Positions 52,158-62,266 of a stretch of 64,000 nt of DNA are shown here, piece after piece. The DNA lies in NCBI RefSeq assembly GCF_000002985.6, contig NC_003282.8:9920001-9984000 (forward strand), read 5' to 3'. Both the position numbers and the translations under genes were made by a program. Under the pieces are notes generated by a model that was not told the DNA's origin, did no database searches, and was given only the letters and a program-made list of their open reading frames with translations. Each line of letters opens with the position of its first letter. Positions within the stretch are counted from its first letter, which is position 1. The stretch is from Caenorhabditis elegans. Its lineage: Eukaryota > Nematoda > Chromadorea > Rhabditida > Rhabditidae.

Positions 52158-52652
52158 TTACCGCAAAAGCTCTCCAATTTCCTGTTCCTTCTCACTTGTC
52201 TTGTTCTTATCTGTGACATTTTCTTTTGATTTTGTCGAAGCAATAGGTATTGGCAGCTTGGTATCCCCTGTCTCGGCTAAATCCGTCGATTGAGGAGTCT
52301 ACAAAAATAGCTTTTACGTGATAAAAATGTGGGGTGAACAAACTTGAGGAACTTTTGCAGCTGTAGGAAACATGATGGGAGCCGGTGTCATGGTCATTGG
52401 AGTGACTGGGGTTGGGGTTGTTGGAGTGAGAGTCTTTGAATGTTTCTTCTTTCCATGTCCTTTTCCCTTGTGATGTCTCGATTTATGTTTTTTCGTCTGT
52501 TTTCTTTTGCAACATGTTGTTGGAACATAAAGTAGCACAAACAATGGAGCAGTGAAGAAGAGATGGTAAACAATCAGATTTGTTACGAAATACTCTGAAC
52601 ATTTGAATTTACTCCTTGAATTAATGCAACAAAAATATCACTGACCCAACAT
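52158..52652 (-). CDS. Small membrane protein with basic His/Lys-rich and Thr/Pro-rich tail
   Basis: No recognised family. Three exons (52,646-52,652; 52,344-52,594; 52,158-52,298) give 132 residues. The first coding exon is only 7 nt (ATGTTGG) before a GTCAGT donor. A hydrophobic stretch (YFVTNLIVYHLFFTAPLFV) is followed by CCKRKQTKKHKSRHHKGKGH, then a TPTTPTPVTPMTMTP segment and an acidic-basic end EKEQEIGELLR. It is divergent from the DPNYQTL-repeat gene with a 195-bp gap. The same layout (hydrophobic N-terminus, Cys, Lys cluster, low-complexity tail) occurs in that neighbour. Confidence 0.65.
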
Positions 52653-52847
52653 AATCGAGAGTCTGACTGTAGAGTTTTGCGAAATAGAAGAAATACATTT
52701 TTTTGAATTCGTTTATGATTTAATCTTCTAAATTAAATAAAAGTAATCCACGTAACAGGTCATTCCAATGACGAAATAAAAATTCACCCAAAATCTTTTA
52801 TTTTTAGCATTTCATTTAAACTTTATGGGAATTGAAACCATATCGAA
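52653..52847. promoter_or_regulatory. Bidirectional promoter region of two membrane-protein genes
   Basis: Only 195 bp separate the divergent start codons at 52,652 and 52,848, so the two genes probably share control elements and are co-expressed. No specific site was identified. Confidence 0.45.
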
Positions 52848-53984
52848 ATGGTGACTTTATCGGTAATACTCACGAAGTCACTTCTTTTGGTTGGAATCTT
52901 GTTTGAGGTTAGTTATCTTGAGTGACAAAAAGAAATGGGTTTATTTCATATTTTATATCTTCAGCCACCTTACATTTACATAATTATCATTCAACTTTCC
53001 ACTTTCCTTTTCATTCAATGTGGAAGTAAAAAGAAAAAAGAAAAAAGCGAATCAGAAGACGAAACAGAAGATGAAGACTCAGAAAATCAACGTCGTCGAA
53101 AGAAACGGGCGGCCGATAAAAAGAGAAAAAAGATAAAGGCGGCAAAGGTAGCAGCTCAGAAAAAAGAAGTTGTTTTCATTTAAAAATATTTCCTATTAAC
53201 TTTGTTTGAATTTAAAGGGGCCTGTTGTTCCAAAACCACCAAAAAATCGTGCCGCAATTGCTGAAACGTATGACCCAAATTATCAAACATTAGCTGGGCT
53301 TAACAATGACCTAGTGTTTGGAGAGCAACCCGGAGCAGGTAAAACATTTAAAATAATACCCAGAGTTTAAAATAGATTTAGGTCCTCGAGCCCCGCCGCC
53401 TGGATCCAATCCTGGAATGGTTGGAACCGCAGATCCTAATTACCAAACATTGGCAGGGCTCAACAATGATTTAGTTTTTGGAGGGGGAGGCGGAGGTCCC
53501 GCACCACCGAAGGCTCCAACTGTTGGAGGAAAAGCTGCAACTAATGACCCCAACTATCAGGTTTCTATTGAATCCGTCAGTTTGATTCATAGCTGGGTGT
53601 TTTCAGACACTCGCGGATCTTCACAACGAAGAAATCTTTAAAGAAAAAGGGGCGAAACCTCCTGAGAATGTCGCGAAGGCTGCTACGAACGATCCCAACT
53701 ATCAGGTAGATACTATGATAAAGTGAATTTTCTTATTTGAGATCTTATATTTTCAGACCTTAGCCGGACTCCGCAATGATGAGATTTTCAAGCCAAAAAA
53801 CCCAGCTGCTCCTGTTCAACCTCCAGCTCGCGATGTACAAACTCCATTTATAAATAACAATGATCTCCGTCCAAAACAACCAGTTCAAAAAAATGTAAAA
53901 GCAGGAATGTATGATCCTAACTATCAGACACTCGCCGGTCTCAATCAGGATATTTTTGGAGCTGACAAGAAGAAGAATTACTAG
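52848..53984 (+). CDS. Membrane-anchored protein with five DPNYQTL tyrosine repeats
   Basis: Six exons (52,848-52,907; 52,965-53,168; 53,218-53,338; 53,382-53,560; 53,607-53,705; 53,757-53,984) give 296 residues. Residues 1-45 are hydrophobic, possibly two helices (VILTKSLLLVGILF and YIYIIIIQLSTFLFI), then CGSKKKKEKS and an acidic to basic charged region. From about residue 100 there are five copies of DPNYQTL followed by A[GD]L and an Asp/Asn-Phe end (for example DPNYQTLAGLNNDLVFG), separated by Pro/Gly-rich linkers. Two repeats are split at YQ|TL by introns. Each copy offers a YxxL-type tyrosine, a plausible phosphorylation and SH2 site. The function is unknown; a link to the nearby SH2 kinase is inference. 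An AATAAA follows 19 nt after the stop. Confidence 0.8.
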
Positions 53985-54702
53985 CTCAATCAGTCACTTG
54001 TGAATAAATATTTGGAAACTTAAATATTGTTCAACTAAACATTTTAATGGCTACAGGAAAATTGCATTTGTAAAGGAAATTATAAAATGTTTTTGGAAAA
54101 TTTTGATTGTAAAGGTAAAATCCAAACATGGGTACGCATTTGCAGGGGAATGGCAAGACCTTTTAACATGAAACACCATGAGAAAAAACTATTTAAAGGA
54201 AAATACGAAATATGAATTCCGGTCAAAAAAGAATAGTTTTTTCTTACTTAGCTCAGGTTTTAAGTGAATTGTTTTCGAAAGTTGAGTTCAAAAACTCGAA
54301 TCCTACTTGAAATTACGATATGAAATTTTATAGTGTATTTGTCACTATTTCTATGTAAGTTCTTAGAGAAGTCCCCGAAACCGGGTTAAAAGACTTTGAT
54401 GACTAAGGGCTGATAGAGGTTTTTTCAACACGATTAAGATTACTTCTAGAACAATAAAGTATGAAAAAACTTTGGAACGAACTCTGAAAAGGTAAGAATA
54501 GAATCTCTTCTGAATAAAATTTGTATTTCAAACCAAAGCACAAGAATTATTATCAAAATATTTACGATCATTTGATCCCATTGAGTTCGAAAAGTCATGT
54601 TATCCTCTTTCGGTTTAAATTTTTAATCGGCTTTAGTTTTTTGTTTGAAACCGCCTTTTTTTATTTGAATGGACTGTCACGTTCGGACTGTTGTACTGAA
54701 CT
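53985..54702. other. Non-coding intergenic region with poly(A) signal
   Basis: Contains AATAAA at 54,003-54,008 for the DPNYQTL-repeat gene. The rest is AT-rich, and the 54,521-54,781 open frame is out of phase with the secreted-protein exon it overlaps. Confidence 0.5.
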
Positions 54703-55460
54703 ATGGCTAACATTTGTTTGTTTTCTATATTCCTGGTTCTGTTATCATTTTTCAAAAATGTTGTATGTGAAGATCAAGTAATGGTTCATACTTTTGAATA
54801 TATTTTACACGATTACGCAAAACAATGGATAGTTGAGGTTTCAGATTTTTAGTTGTTTTTTTTTTTAATGCAATCTAACCCTTTTAAGCTTACATATGAA
54901 TTCAATGAACAAAATAATTTGGAAGACTCGAGGAAAACAGTAATGAAGGCAATTGATCAAAACTGGGTGAGTATTAATACATTCTAATTTATTTTATATA
55001 GTATGTTTGAGGCACCTGTGATGGCCATTCCATTTTGCGCGCCTGTTGGGAAACGAGATCCTGTTTTAATGAATCCAATAGAAAAAGTTAAAGAAAATGT
55101 GGAAATATTTGTCAATTATCGTGATGCTCTGAAGACATACTCTGATAAAGTTCTGGAGAAATCAATTAGTTTGGGACTTTTCGAATATTCTGAAATCGAA
55201 AAAGTAACATATCTCAATGGTATTAATATGTATAAATTATATACTTCCAGATTCGCGAACTGTTTTGGGAAGTCGAAATGCGTAGTTCACAAACTTTGGT
55301 GGGATTCAAAAACTTTCAGAAATGCTTTTTTCGAAAAATTGCCGAAAATTATTCATCAGAAGTAGCACAGAAGTTTGAAGATTTATCTGAAGAAGTGATC
55401 GAATCGGATTTTTTTCTAAAAACACAACTGCATAATGAAAATGAATTGATAAAGTTCTGA
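54703..55460 (+). CDS. Small secreted protein, paralogue of the facing gene
   Basis: Unknown function. Four exons (54,703-54,837; 54,889-54,966; 55,012-55,203; 55,251-55,460) give 204 residues. A clear signal peptide (MANICLFSIFLVLLSFF, then NVVCE) starts the protein. Exon 2 encodes LTYEFNEQ..DQNW and the last exon begins IRELFWEVEMRSS. The next gene, on the opposite strand, has the same exon 1 and 2 lengths (135 and 78 nt) and related residues (LTFVVNHQ..NNW; MREVFWQSDRECKS). The third exon uses the TTTGAG acceptor (45-nt intron), because the TATATAG alternative brings a stop. Confidence 0.68.
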
Positions 55461-55495
55461 TTGTAGAATGAAAATATTTTATTTAATGTTCACAA

Positions 55496-56384
55496 TCAAT
55501 AAGTCAAAGTCCAGTTTAAATGTTGAGCTTTTCCATGATAATATCCATAAAACCACTCTGTGAGATGTTCTATTTTAGATCCAACATTTTTATGCGTTTT
55601 CACAAAATCAGCTGACATTCGATTTTTGAAAATTGGCTGAGCAAGAGTAAATTTTGATTTACATTCACGATCAGATTGCCAAAAGACTTCACGCATCTGA
55701 AAATAATACAATTACAAGAAATATTTTTTAAAGTTTCCAAACATCCTATGGGAATCACTTGCACATGTAAGCGTAAAACTGGATGGTTTAGCTCATGATA
55801 GCACAATATATTAGATTGAAAACTACGACTACCACAGAAAGAGACAAGGAATTATGTTAGCCAACTGATAACTAAGATAAAGAGTGCTTACTCTAAAAGT
55901 TTGGAAAAATATTAGGATTCAATAGTTGTTCTGAACATGTATCTTATGTACCACTTCATTGCATCTCGTTGCATTAAAGAATCAGATGCCTGATTTTCAG
56001 CATGTATTCTTTTTGTAAGCTTGTTCTTGCTATCTAACACCGCGTCTTTCGTATTCTGAAATTGTATGAATGATATTTTCCACTTGCCCAGTTGTTCTTT
56101 GTCCAATCCAACATTTCGAATATTGCCAATAATGTTTGATTTTGATGGTTAACCACAAAAGTTAACTGAAAGGTGAAAGTTAAAATGCTGATTAATATTA
56201 CAATATATTTTTGTGCATTCTTGAATAAATTATGCTACAAAAAACATACCTTCCAGACATCAGATTTATTTGCGTAAGGAAAAGATGCACGAAAAGCTGC
56301 TGAAGCAATTTGATCTCGAGCTTCATACCCGAGAAGGCAGAAAAATAGTATGGTGATATAGTTTATAGTTTGCAAATTGGTCAT
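55496..56384 (-). CDS. Small secreted protein, inverted paralogue (possibly a pseudogene)
   Basis: Unknown function. Five exons (56,250-56,384; 56,088-56,165; 55,952-56,055; 55,759-55,828; 55,496-55,696) give 195 residues. The N-terminus is hydrophobic (MTNLQTINYITILFFCLLG), a likely signal peptide. Exons 1 and 2 match the plus-strand paralogue in length and phase. Between exons 2 and 3 the model needs a 32-nt intron with a GC donor (TGG|GCAAGT..TTTCAG). Without it the frame hits a stop within 17 codons, so either this is an ultra-short GC-AG intron or the gene is broken by a frameshift. Its stop is 35 bp from that of the paralogue, and a minus-strand AATAAA (55,478-55,483) lies in that gap's edge. 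Confidence 0.55.
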
Positions 56385-58185
56385 ATCTAACAAATTACAA
56401 CAACATGTTCAAACTTTAAATGCATGGCAATGCAGGAACGCATTCTGTGCGATCAACCTATAGATTAAAGATTATTGGGATGAGTAATAAAGAGTGTGAT
56501 GGGTAAACGTAATCAAAGCGTTGAAATTGTTTAACTTTAGAATCTGAAAATGAAATTATACAAATATCTTCAATGCGGCTATACTCTGAAAAAACAAATA
56601 TAAAAAAATGCCCAATTGTTGTTCTAGTTCGACTATCGATTAAACTGTAATTCAAATTTTATTTATTTAAAAAGATCCTTATTTTTGGAAACTTTCCAAT
56701 TTAAATTTACGTTTACTTCAGATTTGTTAGATTTTCCTTGACCCCTGTTGATAGAATGCTATTAGAGCACTCAACGAGCTTGAATGATCTTCTGTCTTCT
56801 TCAGTGTAAACCACGCGGTATCACTTCAACAGTTGCTCTTCATTTTTCTAAGTTTCTTTTTCCGAAGACAAGTTTTGTAGAGACTTTTCGAAAATTAAAG
56901 AACCAGTCTGCAGGATTTTTAAAGTATGCCTTATCAATTATTAAATAAATCTCAATGTCTAGAACTTCAATTTCAAGGCCATTTTATGATCATTTCATTG
57001 AATTCATCCTCTCATTTTTTGGAACTTTTTGTTCGTTCTGTGATCTAGGTATCAATACAAGAAAATTATACATCCTTTTAGATATAACTAAAATCAAGAC
57101 CGCCCACCAAAGTGCGTTGATTGATAGATTGATAAGAAGAACTGGGAAAAGGAAAAAGAGAATTCCCACTAATAACTGTAAAGTGATAAATGACGAGGTT
57201 GTCCTTGAAATTTGATATTTTAATCTATCGATAATATACCTTTGGAGGTTCAGGAATCAAGAGTTTATCATGAAGAAATTAGTATTTATTATGCAAAAAC
57301 CATATCTTACCAAAAAAGTTATCTACGTGTTAATTTGCTTATTCACGAACTTTGCTAATTAATTACAGAGATAAAACAGTATGTATTATGCTCTTTTTTA
57401 AAGTGAAAAGTTTTATAAAATATTTAAATTAAACCGAGGTTAAAGTATGTAGAACAGTTTTTGATTTACAAAACTCAATTGCTAAACTGTATAGATGAAA
57501 CAAGTTACTTTGATCATTCTAACTGCATCGATTGTAGACAATTTTGTGAAGGCTGAACTACCGTAACCGTTTTTGGATATCTTCAAACGCTGAGACTTGG
57601 ATCTAATAACAAACCTTTCCGCAGGTCCAAAGACGACTGCCTCACCTCCTAACTAAATCTGATTTTCGGTTGTTTTTTGGTTTTAGGGCAATGTGCTGGT
57701 TGTAAACTATATGGCACCATTTCTTTATTTTTACAACTTGGAACCTTTACATCTGCTGTCCAGCAGAAGGCCGGGGAGGTGGGCTCACGGGAAGAAGAGC
57801 TATGAAAAGACAACTGGTGTTGATGCATACACACCTCTGATGAGATACTTTCTCTCTTTTATTTTGTATATTGTTGTTGTTATTCTGTTCAATCAAAATT
57901 GAGAATATCTTGAAGAATATCTTGATTGAAAGCTCATTTTGTTGGATTAGCATTTTTATTAGTAAAATTAAAGTATATGAAACAATATGTATCCCGCAAT
58001 AGCAATTTTATTCCTCAAAATGTTTCTGTAAAATATCACGCCTTCTTCCTAGTTTCCCACTGATCCGTTGTCTTGATCTCCGCCCACTCCCTATTCCACC
58101 GTCGCTTTTTGATATCCATTTATCGGTATAAATAAAACATTTTAGTTGATTCAAATTTAATTTTAATCAAATTTTTTCTGTAGAA
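56385..58185. other. Intergenic region upstream of dhp-2
   Basis: No confident gene. Open frames at 56,955-57,215 and 57,693-57,902 lack start and splice context. A possible short secreted-peptide exon with a signal-like N-terminus (MKQVTLIILTAS) begins at 57,495, and GC-richer sequence lies at 57,600-57,880. A TTTTCTGTAG acceptor 2 nt before the dhp-2 ATG is a likely SL1 site. Confidence 0.4.
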
Positions 58186-60709
58186 ATGTCACTTCTAATC
58201 AAAAATGGAACCATTGTCAATGATGATGCTATCTTCAAATCCGATGTTCTGGTCCTTGATGGAAGGATTGTGTGAGTCCAACTTTGAATCATGCATCTTA
58301 ATGGAAAATTTGAATTTCAGGGAAATCGCTCCATCCATCCAACCAACTCCTGGTCTTGAAGTAGTTGATGCAACGGATCGTCTTGTTATTCCAGGTGGCA
58401 TTGACCCACATACACATATGCAGCTACCATTCATGGGAGAAATTGCAAAGGATGATTTTCATAGGGGAACGGAAGCTGCTGTTGCTGGTGGTACAACTAT
58501 GGTATTTGAAATTAAGAAATAAAAGTTTCCAACTTTTGGTTACAGATTATTGACTTTGTAATTCCAACAAAAGGCGAATCCCTCCTTGTTGCTTACGATC
58601 GTTGGAGAGGGTGGGCTGATCCAAAAGTCGTTTGTGACTATGGATTGTCGATGGCAATTACCAGTTGGGGGCCTGAAATTGCCAAAGAAATGGAAATTGT
58701 TACTGGAGCTGAATATGGTATACCAAGTTCTAGTTTTAGTAGTCCTAGTCTATATCAACTTTTAGGAATCAATTCCTTCAAGTTTTTCCTCGCGTACGCA
58801 GGTGTCTTTATGGTTCGTGACGAAGAATTCTATCAAGGAATGATTCAATGCGCAAAGTTACGTGCATTGGCTCGTGTTCATGCTGAAAACGGATCCGTCA
58901 TTGCGGAACGATGTGAGCATCTTCTTTCTTCTGGTATTACTGGACCAGAAGGACACACTCAATCTCGCCCAGAAGAATTGGAAGCTGAAGCTACTTTCCG
59001 TGCCTGTACTATGGCTTCTCAGGTATTTCGGATTGTGAGATTTAAAATATTCAATGAGAAAATTTCAGGCAAACTGTCCATTGTACGTAGTTCACGTAAT
59101 GTCAAAAGGAGCAGCTGCTGCAATTGCTCATCACAGAAAGAAGGGAGCTGTTGTGTTTGGAGAACCAATTGCTGCAGGACTAGCCACTGATGGAAGTCAC
59201 TATTATAATGAAGATTGGCTTCATGCTGCTCGTTATGTCATGTCTCCTCCACTTTCTCGTGATCCATCAACACCTAGTGCATTGATGAAATTGTTGGCTG
59301 CGTAAGTATAGAATTCTTGGAAGTGTATCAGTGCCGTGCGGCTCTCGGCGCGAGCCGAGAGCCGGCATTTTGGAGCTTTTTCGGCTCTTGGCCGGAGCCA
59401 AGAGCCGAAAAAAATTTCCGACTCGGCGCGCGCCGAGAGCCGACTTTTTTCAAGAGCCGCACAGCACTGAAGTGTATATTTACTACCTCCAAATTAGCCA
59501 AAAATGCGATTTACACCAAAAAGGAAAACGTTTTTATCAAAAAAATTCAACTCAAAATAGCCTTTAAAAAACCGTAAATTGGGCGGCACATACTCTAGAA
59601 CTTGATGGGTAAAAAACTTACGGAAGAAACAGCGCGGATTTTCCGCAGGCACAGATTCAGAGTAAGTCCAGCCCAACTGTCAGATTGCTCGGAATTTTTA
59701 ATTATATTATTGTAATTTCACGATATTTTGACTTGCCCTTCCAAAGACACACGAATGTATTACGATGGGTCTAGGTGCGCAAAAAAGTTTGTGGTAGTCT
59801 TTTATTGTCCATTTTCTACAAAATTCGCTAAAACTAAAATCGTTTTTAGCTAAAAATGAAGTAATCCCGTGTACCTTCAAAGAAGAGGTCGAAATCTCGT
59901 GAAATTACGATAACTCAAACTTTCCTAGCATATTCGGTGGAAATTAGAATAAAATTTTCAAAAGAGACAGTTCACCTTTAAATTTTCAATTAAAACCCCC
60001 AACATTTTGAGACTAAACAATTTTCAGTGGAGAATTGCATCTCACTGCCACCGATAATTGTACATTTGATTGTCAACAAAAGTCTCTTGGTAAAGATGAT
60101 TTCACAAAAATTCCGAATGGAGTAAACGGAGTTGAAGACAGAATGTCAGTTGTTTGGGATAAAGGAGTTCATGCTGGAATCATTGATCCTATGAGATTTG
60201 TGGCAGTCACTTCTACAATGGCTGCTAAGATCTTCAATTGTTACCCACAGAAGGGAAGAATCGCAGTTGGCTCCGACGCGGATATTGTGATTTGGAATGC
60301 GAATGCAACTAGAACTATTTCAAAAGATACACATCATCATGTGAGTTTTAGGTTTTAGTAAATTCAATTTTAATGCAAAAAATTCAAGGCGATTGACTTC
60401 AATATTTTCGAAGGAATGCAAGTACACGGAGTTCCAGAAATCACAATTTCCCGAGGACGTACTGTTTGGGCAAATGGTCAACTGAAAACTGTTCAAGGTT
60501 CAGGACAATTCATTCCTTTGGCTCCAGACTCTCAAATCGTCTTCTCAGCTGTTGACAATCGTAAGAAGGCTATGGAACCTGTGAAAATAGACCGAATTCC
60601 ATATGAGCCATCGGCACTGCAGACACCTGATGCCAATGCGAACATCGTTGTGAAAGCTCCAGTCAGGGCAGCAATTCCTCCAGGAGGAGCTAGCAGCATT
60701 CAGTTTTAA
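58186..60709 (+). CDS. dhp-2: Dihydropyrimidinase DHP-2
   Basis: Dihydropyrimidinase hydrolyses 5,6-dihydrouracil and dihydrothymine in pyrimidine breakdown; the family also includes the CRMP/UNC-33 proteins. Seven exons (58,186-58,271; 58,321-58,501; 58,546-58,717; 58,766-59,022; 59,069-59,301; 60,028-60,340; 60,389-60,709) give 520 residues, the normal length. Catalytic features are present: metal-binding [13 protein letters not shown], the lysine to be carboxylated in NSFKFFLAY, histidines in RVHAENG and YVVHVMSKG, and TATDNCTF near the substrate-binding Asp. These suggest an active enzyme rather than a CRMP-like relative. The C-terminal tail is Pro/Ala-rich. Poly(A) signal at 60,753-60,758. 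The symbol is inferred from chromosome IV context; DHP-1 is the closest alternative. Confidence 0.93.
59329..59469. mobile_element. hAT-like MITE in dhp-2 intron 5
   Basis: A 141-bp element with terminal inverted repeats CAGTGCCGTGCGGCTCT and CAGTGCTGTGCGGCTCT (right end reverse complemented) and an internal GC-rich palindrome. It is flanked by an exact 8-bp direct repeat AAGTGTAT (59,321-59,328 and 59,470-59,477). The CAGTG ends and 8-bp target duplication fit hAT transposons. It has no coding capacity. Confidence 0.85.
59712..59908. repeat. Palindromic element related to the 10.3-kb copy
   Basis: The left end GTAATTTCACGATATTTTGAC and right end GAAATCTCGTGAAATTAC are inverted. The left arm carries GATGGGTCTAGGTGCGCAAAA and GTTTGTGGTAGT, matching the arms of the element at 10,319-10,657. 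It is shorter and more diverged, and lies in the same dhp-2 intron as the hAT-like MITE. Confidence 0.65.
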
Positions 60710-60752
60710 ATCTACTTGTAAATAATTGTTTTTTTTTTATTTTTAAAAATTC

Positions 60753-60758
60753 AATAAA
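60753..60758 (+). terminator. Poly(A) signal of dhp-2
   Basis: AATAAA, 44 nt after the dhp-2 stop. The convergent RRP1 gene ends 85 bp further on. Confidence 0.6.
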
Positions 60759-60842
60759 AAAATCACTTCCAAAAAGTAACAATGCATCAAAAATTGAAAT
60801 TATAACAAAAACATAACAAATCAAGCAACAATGATATTCAGA

Positions 60843-62266
60843 TTAATTTTTCTTTCCTGCTTTTCTTTTCAGGCCGCCGACCATTCTCTTCTTTCCGACT
60901 CCTTTAGCTTTCAAAAGTGGGCGCCCTTTCTTCACTTTAGGAACTGCTGTTTTCTTTCCATTTCCTTTTTTAACTTCAGCGATTTCGTCATCTGGAACAT
61001 CATCTCCGTTCTCCTGCCGTGCAGCTTCGGCAGCCTCACGAGCTCGCTTTTTGATTTGGCTTTAAAAAATTTTTATTTTTAAAGTTTTTACATTTCACGA
61101 TAAATCTAACAATAAATTCGTCAGCTTAATACGCCTATAAGTGTACCTTTTAACTTTTCTGGACGACTTTCTCTCTTGCTTGAAGCTGTTGGCCAACACA
61201 ATGGCCTTCTTCTCGGCTTCTTCATAATCATGTCTTGTCAACCTCTCCTTTGGAACTGGGGTCTCGAAATGTAATGGATCTTGTCCACGAGAACTCTTAT
61301 CGAACTTCTTAACAAGATCATAGATCTTCTTTCTTCTCTTAGCATTTAAATGTTCTTGCTTTCCCACTTCAAATAGCAACGCTCCGATTTCCTTGTAACT
61401 GAATTCAATTCCACCTTGATCCATCTCTTCTCCTTCTTCAACAGCGGTGATCAAATCACTTTTCTGCTGGAGAATAGTTTTGAAAATTTCTTCATAAAGT
61501 GATGTGAACAAATATTCACTGATGTCTTTGTTTCCGAGAAGTTCAATGTATGGCTTGAGACAGGCCGTCACTTGCTTCTTGGTTAATCCTCCGGCTGCAT
61601 CAAGTTCGTCGAGAAGAATCGAGGCAAAATGGAACTTTAGAGCTTCGTTGAAGGACTTATCTGAAAATTAATCGAAATATAATGAGAATAAAATTAACAA
61701 ATCTACTAACCTGTGGAGATAGTAGTTTCCTGGAAAACTTTCCAGTATTCGTCACGGATATCCTTTTTCCATTTTAATTCGGCAAGATGAGTGAAGCAAG
61801 CTCGAACCATACGACGAACTTCCTAAAATACAACGACATTTTAGACGAAGGAATATTACAAATTTACCATCAAGAATTTATCCATGCGCCATCGATCGAT
61901 ATGAGGCCACTCTTTGGAAAGACTTTTCAGAAAGCACGCAACAAAGCGTACTTTTTCTTCCTCCGATGTGAAAATATTAATAAGTCCTCCAATTCTGTCA
62001 GCCAGCTCTTCCTGAAGAATCATTTTGTCTTGCATCCACATCACATAGTGAAGGCCCTTGCATAAGCGCATCAAGTCAGCATCATCGAAATCTGAATATA
62101 AACTTTTAACAATTATATGTAAGTTGGAAAATAACTCACGTTTCTTTGCGGACTGATCACGAATCCAATCGTGAAGAACGCGAAGAGCTCTTTGACGCGT
62201 AGCTGGCTCTCCGCAAGCGAGTTTCTGAGCGAAAACTACTTCGACGCTTGCCAAGTCGACATCCAT
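60843..62266 (-). CDS. Ribosomal RNA processing protein 1 (RRP1/NOP52) homologue
   Basis: RRP1/NOP52 is a nucleolar protein needed for late rRNA processing and large-subunit assembly. Five exons (62,140-62,266; 61,868-62,091; 61,711-61,822; 61,147-61,660; 60,843-61,059) give 397 residues. The NOP52 domain fills the N-terminal two-thirds: FAQKLACGEPATRQRALRVL, GLHYVMWMQDKM, DRWRMDKFLMEVRRMVR, KVFQETTIST, TACLKPYIE and LLFEVGKQEHLNAKRRKKIY. The C-terminus is highly basic (KKRAREAAEAAR, then KVKKGRPLLKAKG and a GLKRKAGKKN end), as expected for a nucleolar protein. The start MDVDLASVEV is the first in-frame ATG. It is convergent with dhp-2 (133 bp between stops). Confidence 0.94.

Noticed and set aside
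56955-57215. 86-codon plus-strand frame with hydrophobic start
   Set aside because: No acceptor or promoter context, no recognisable features, and an unconvincing start.
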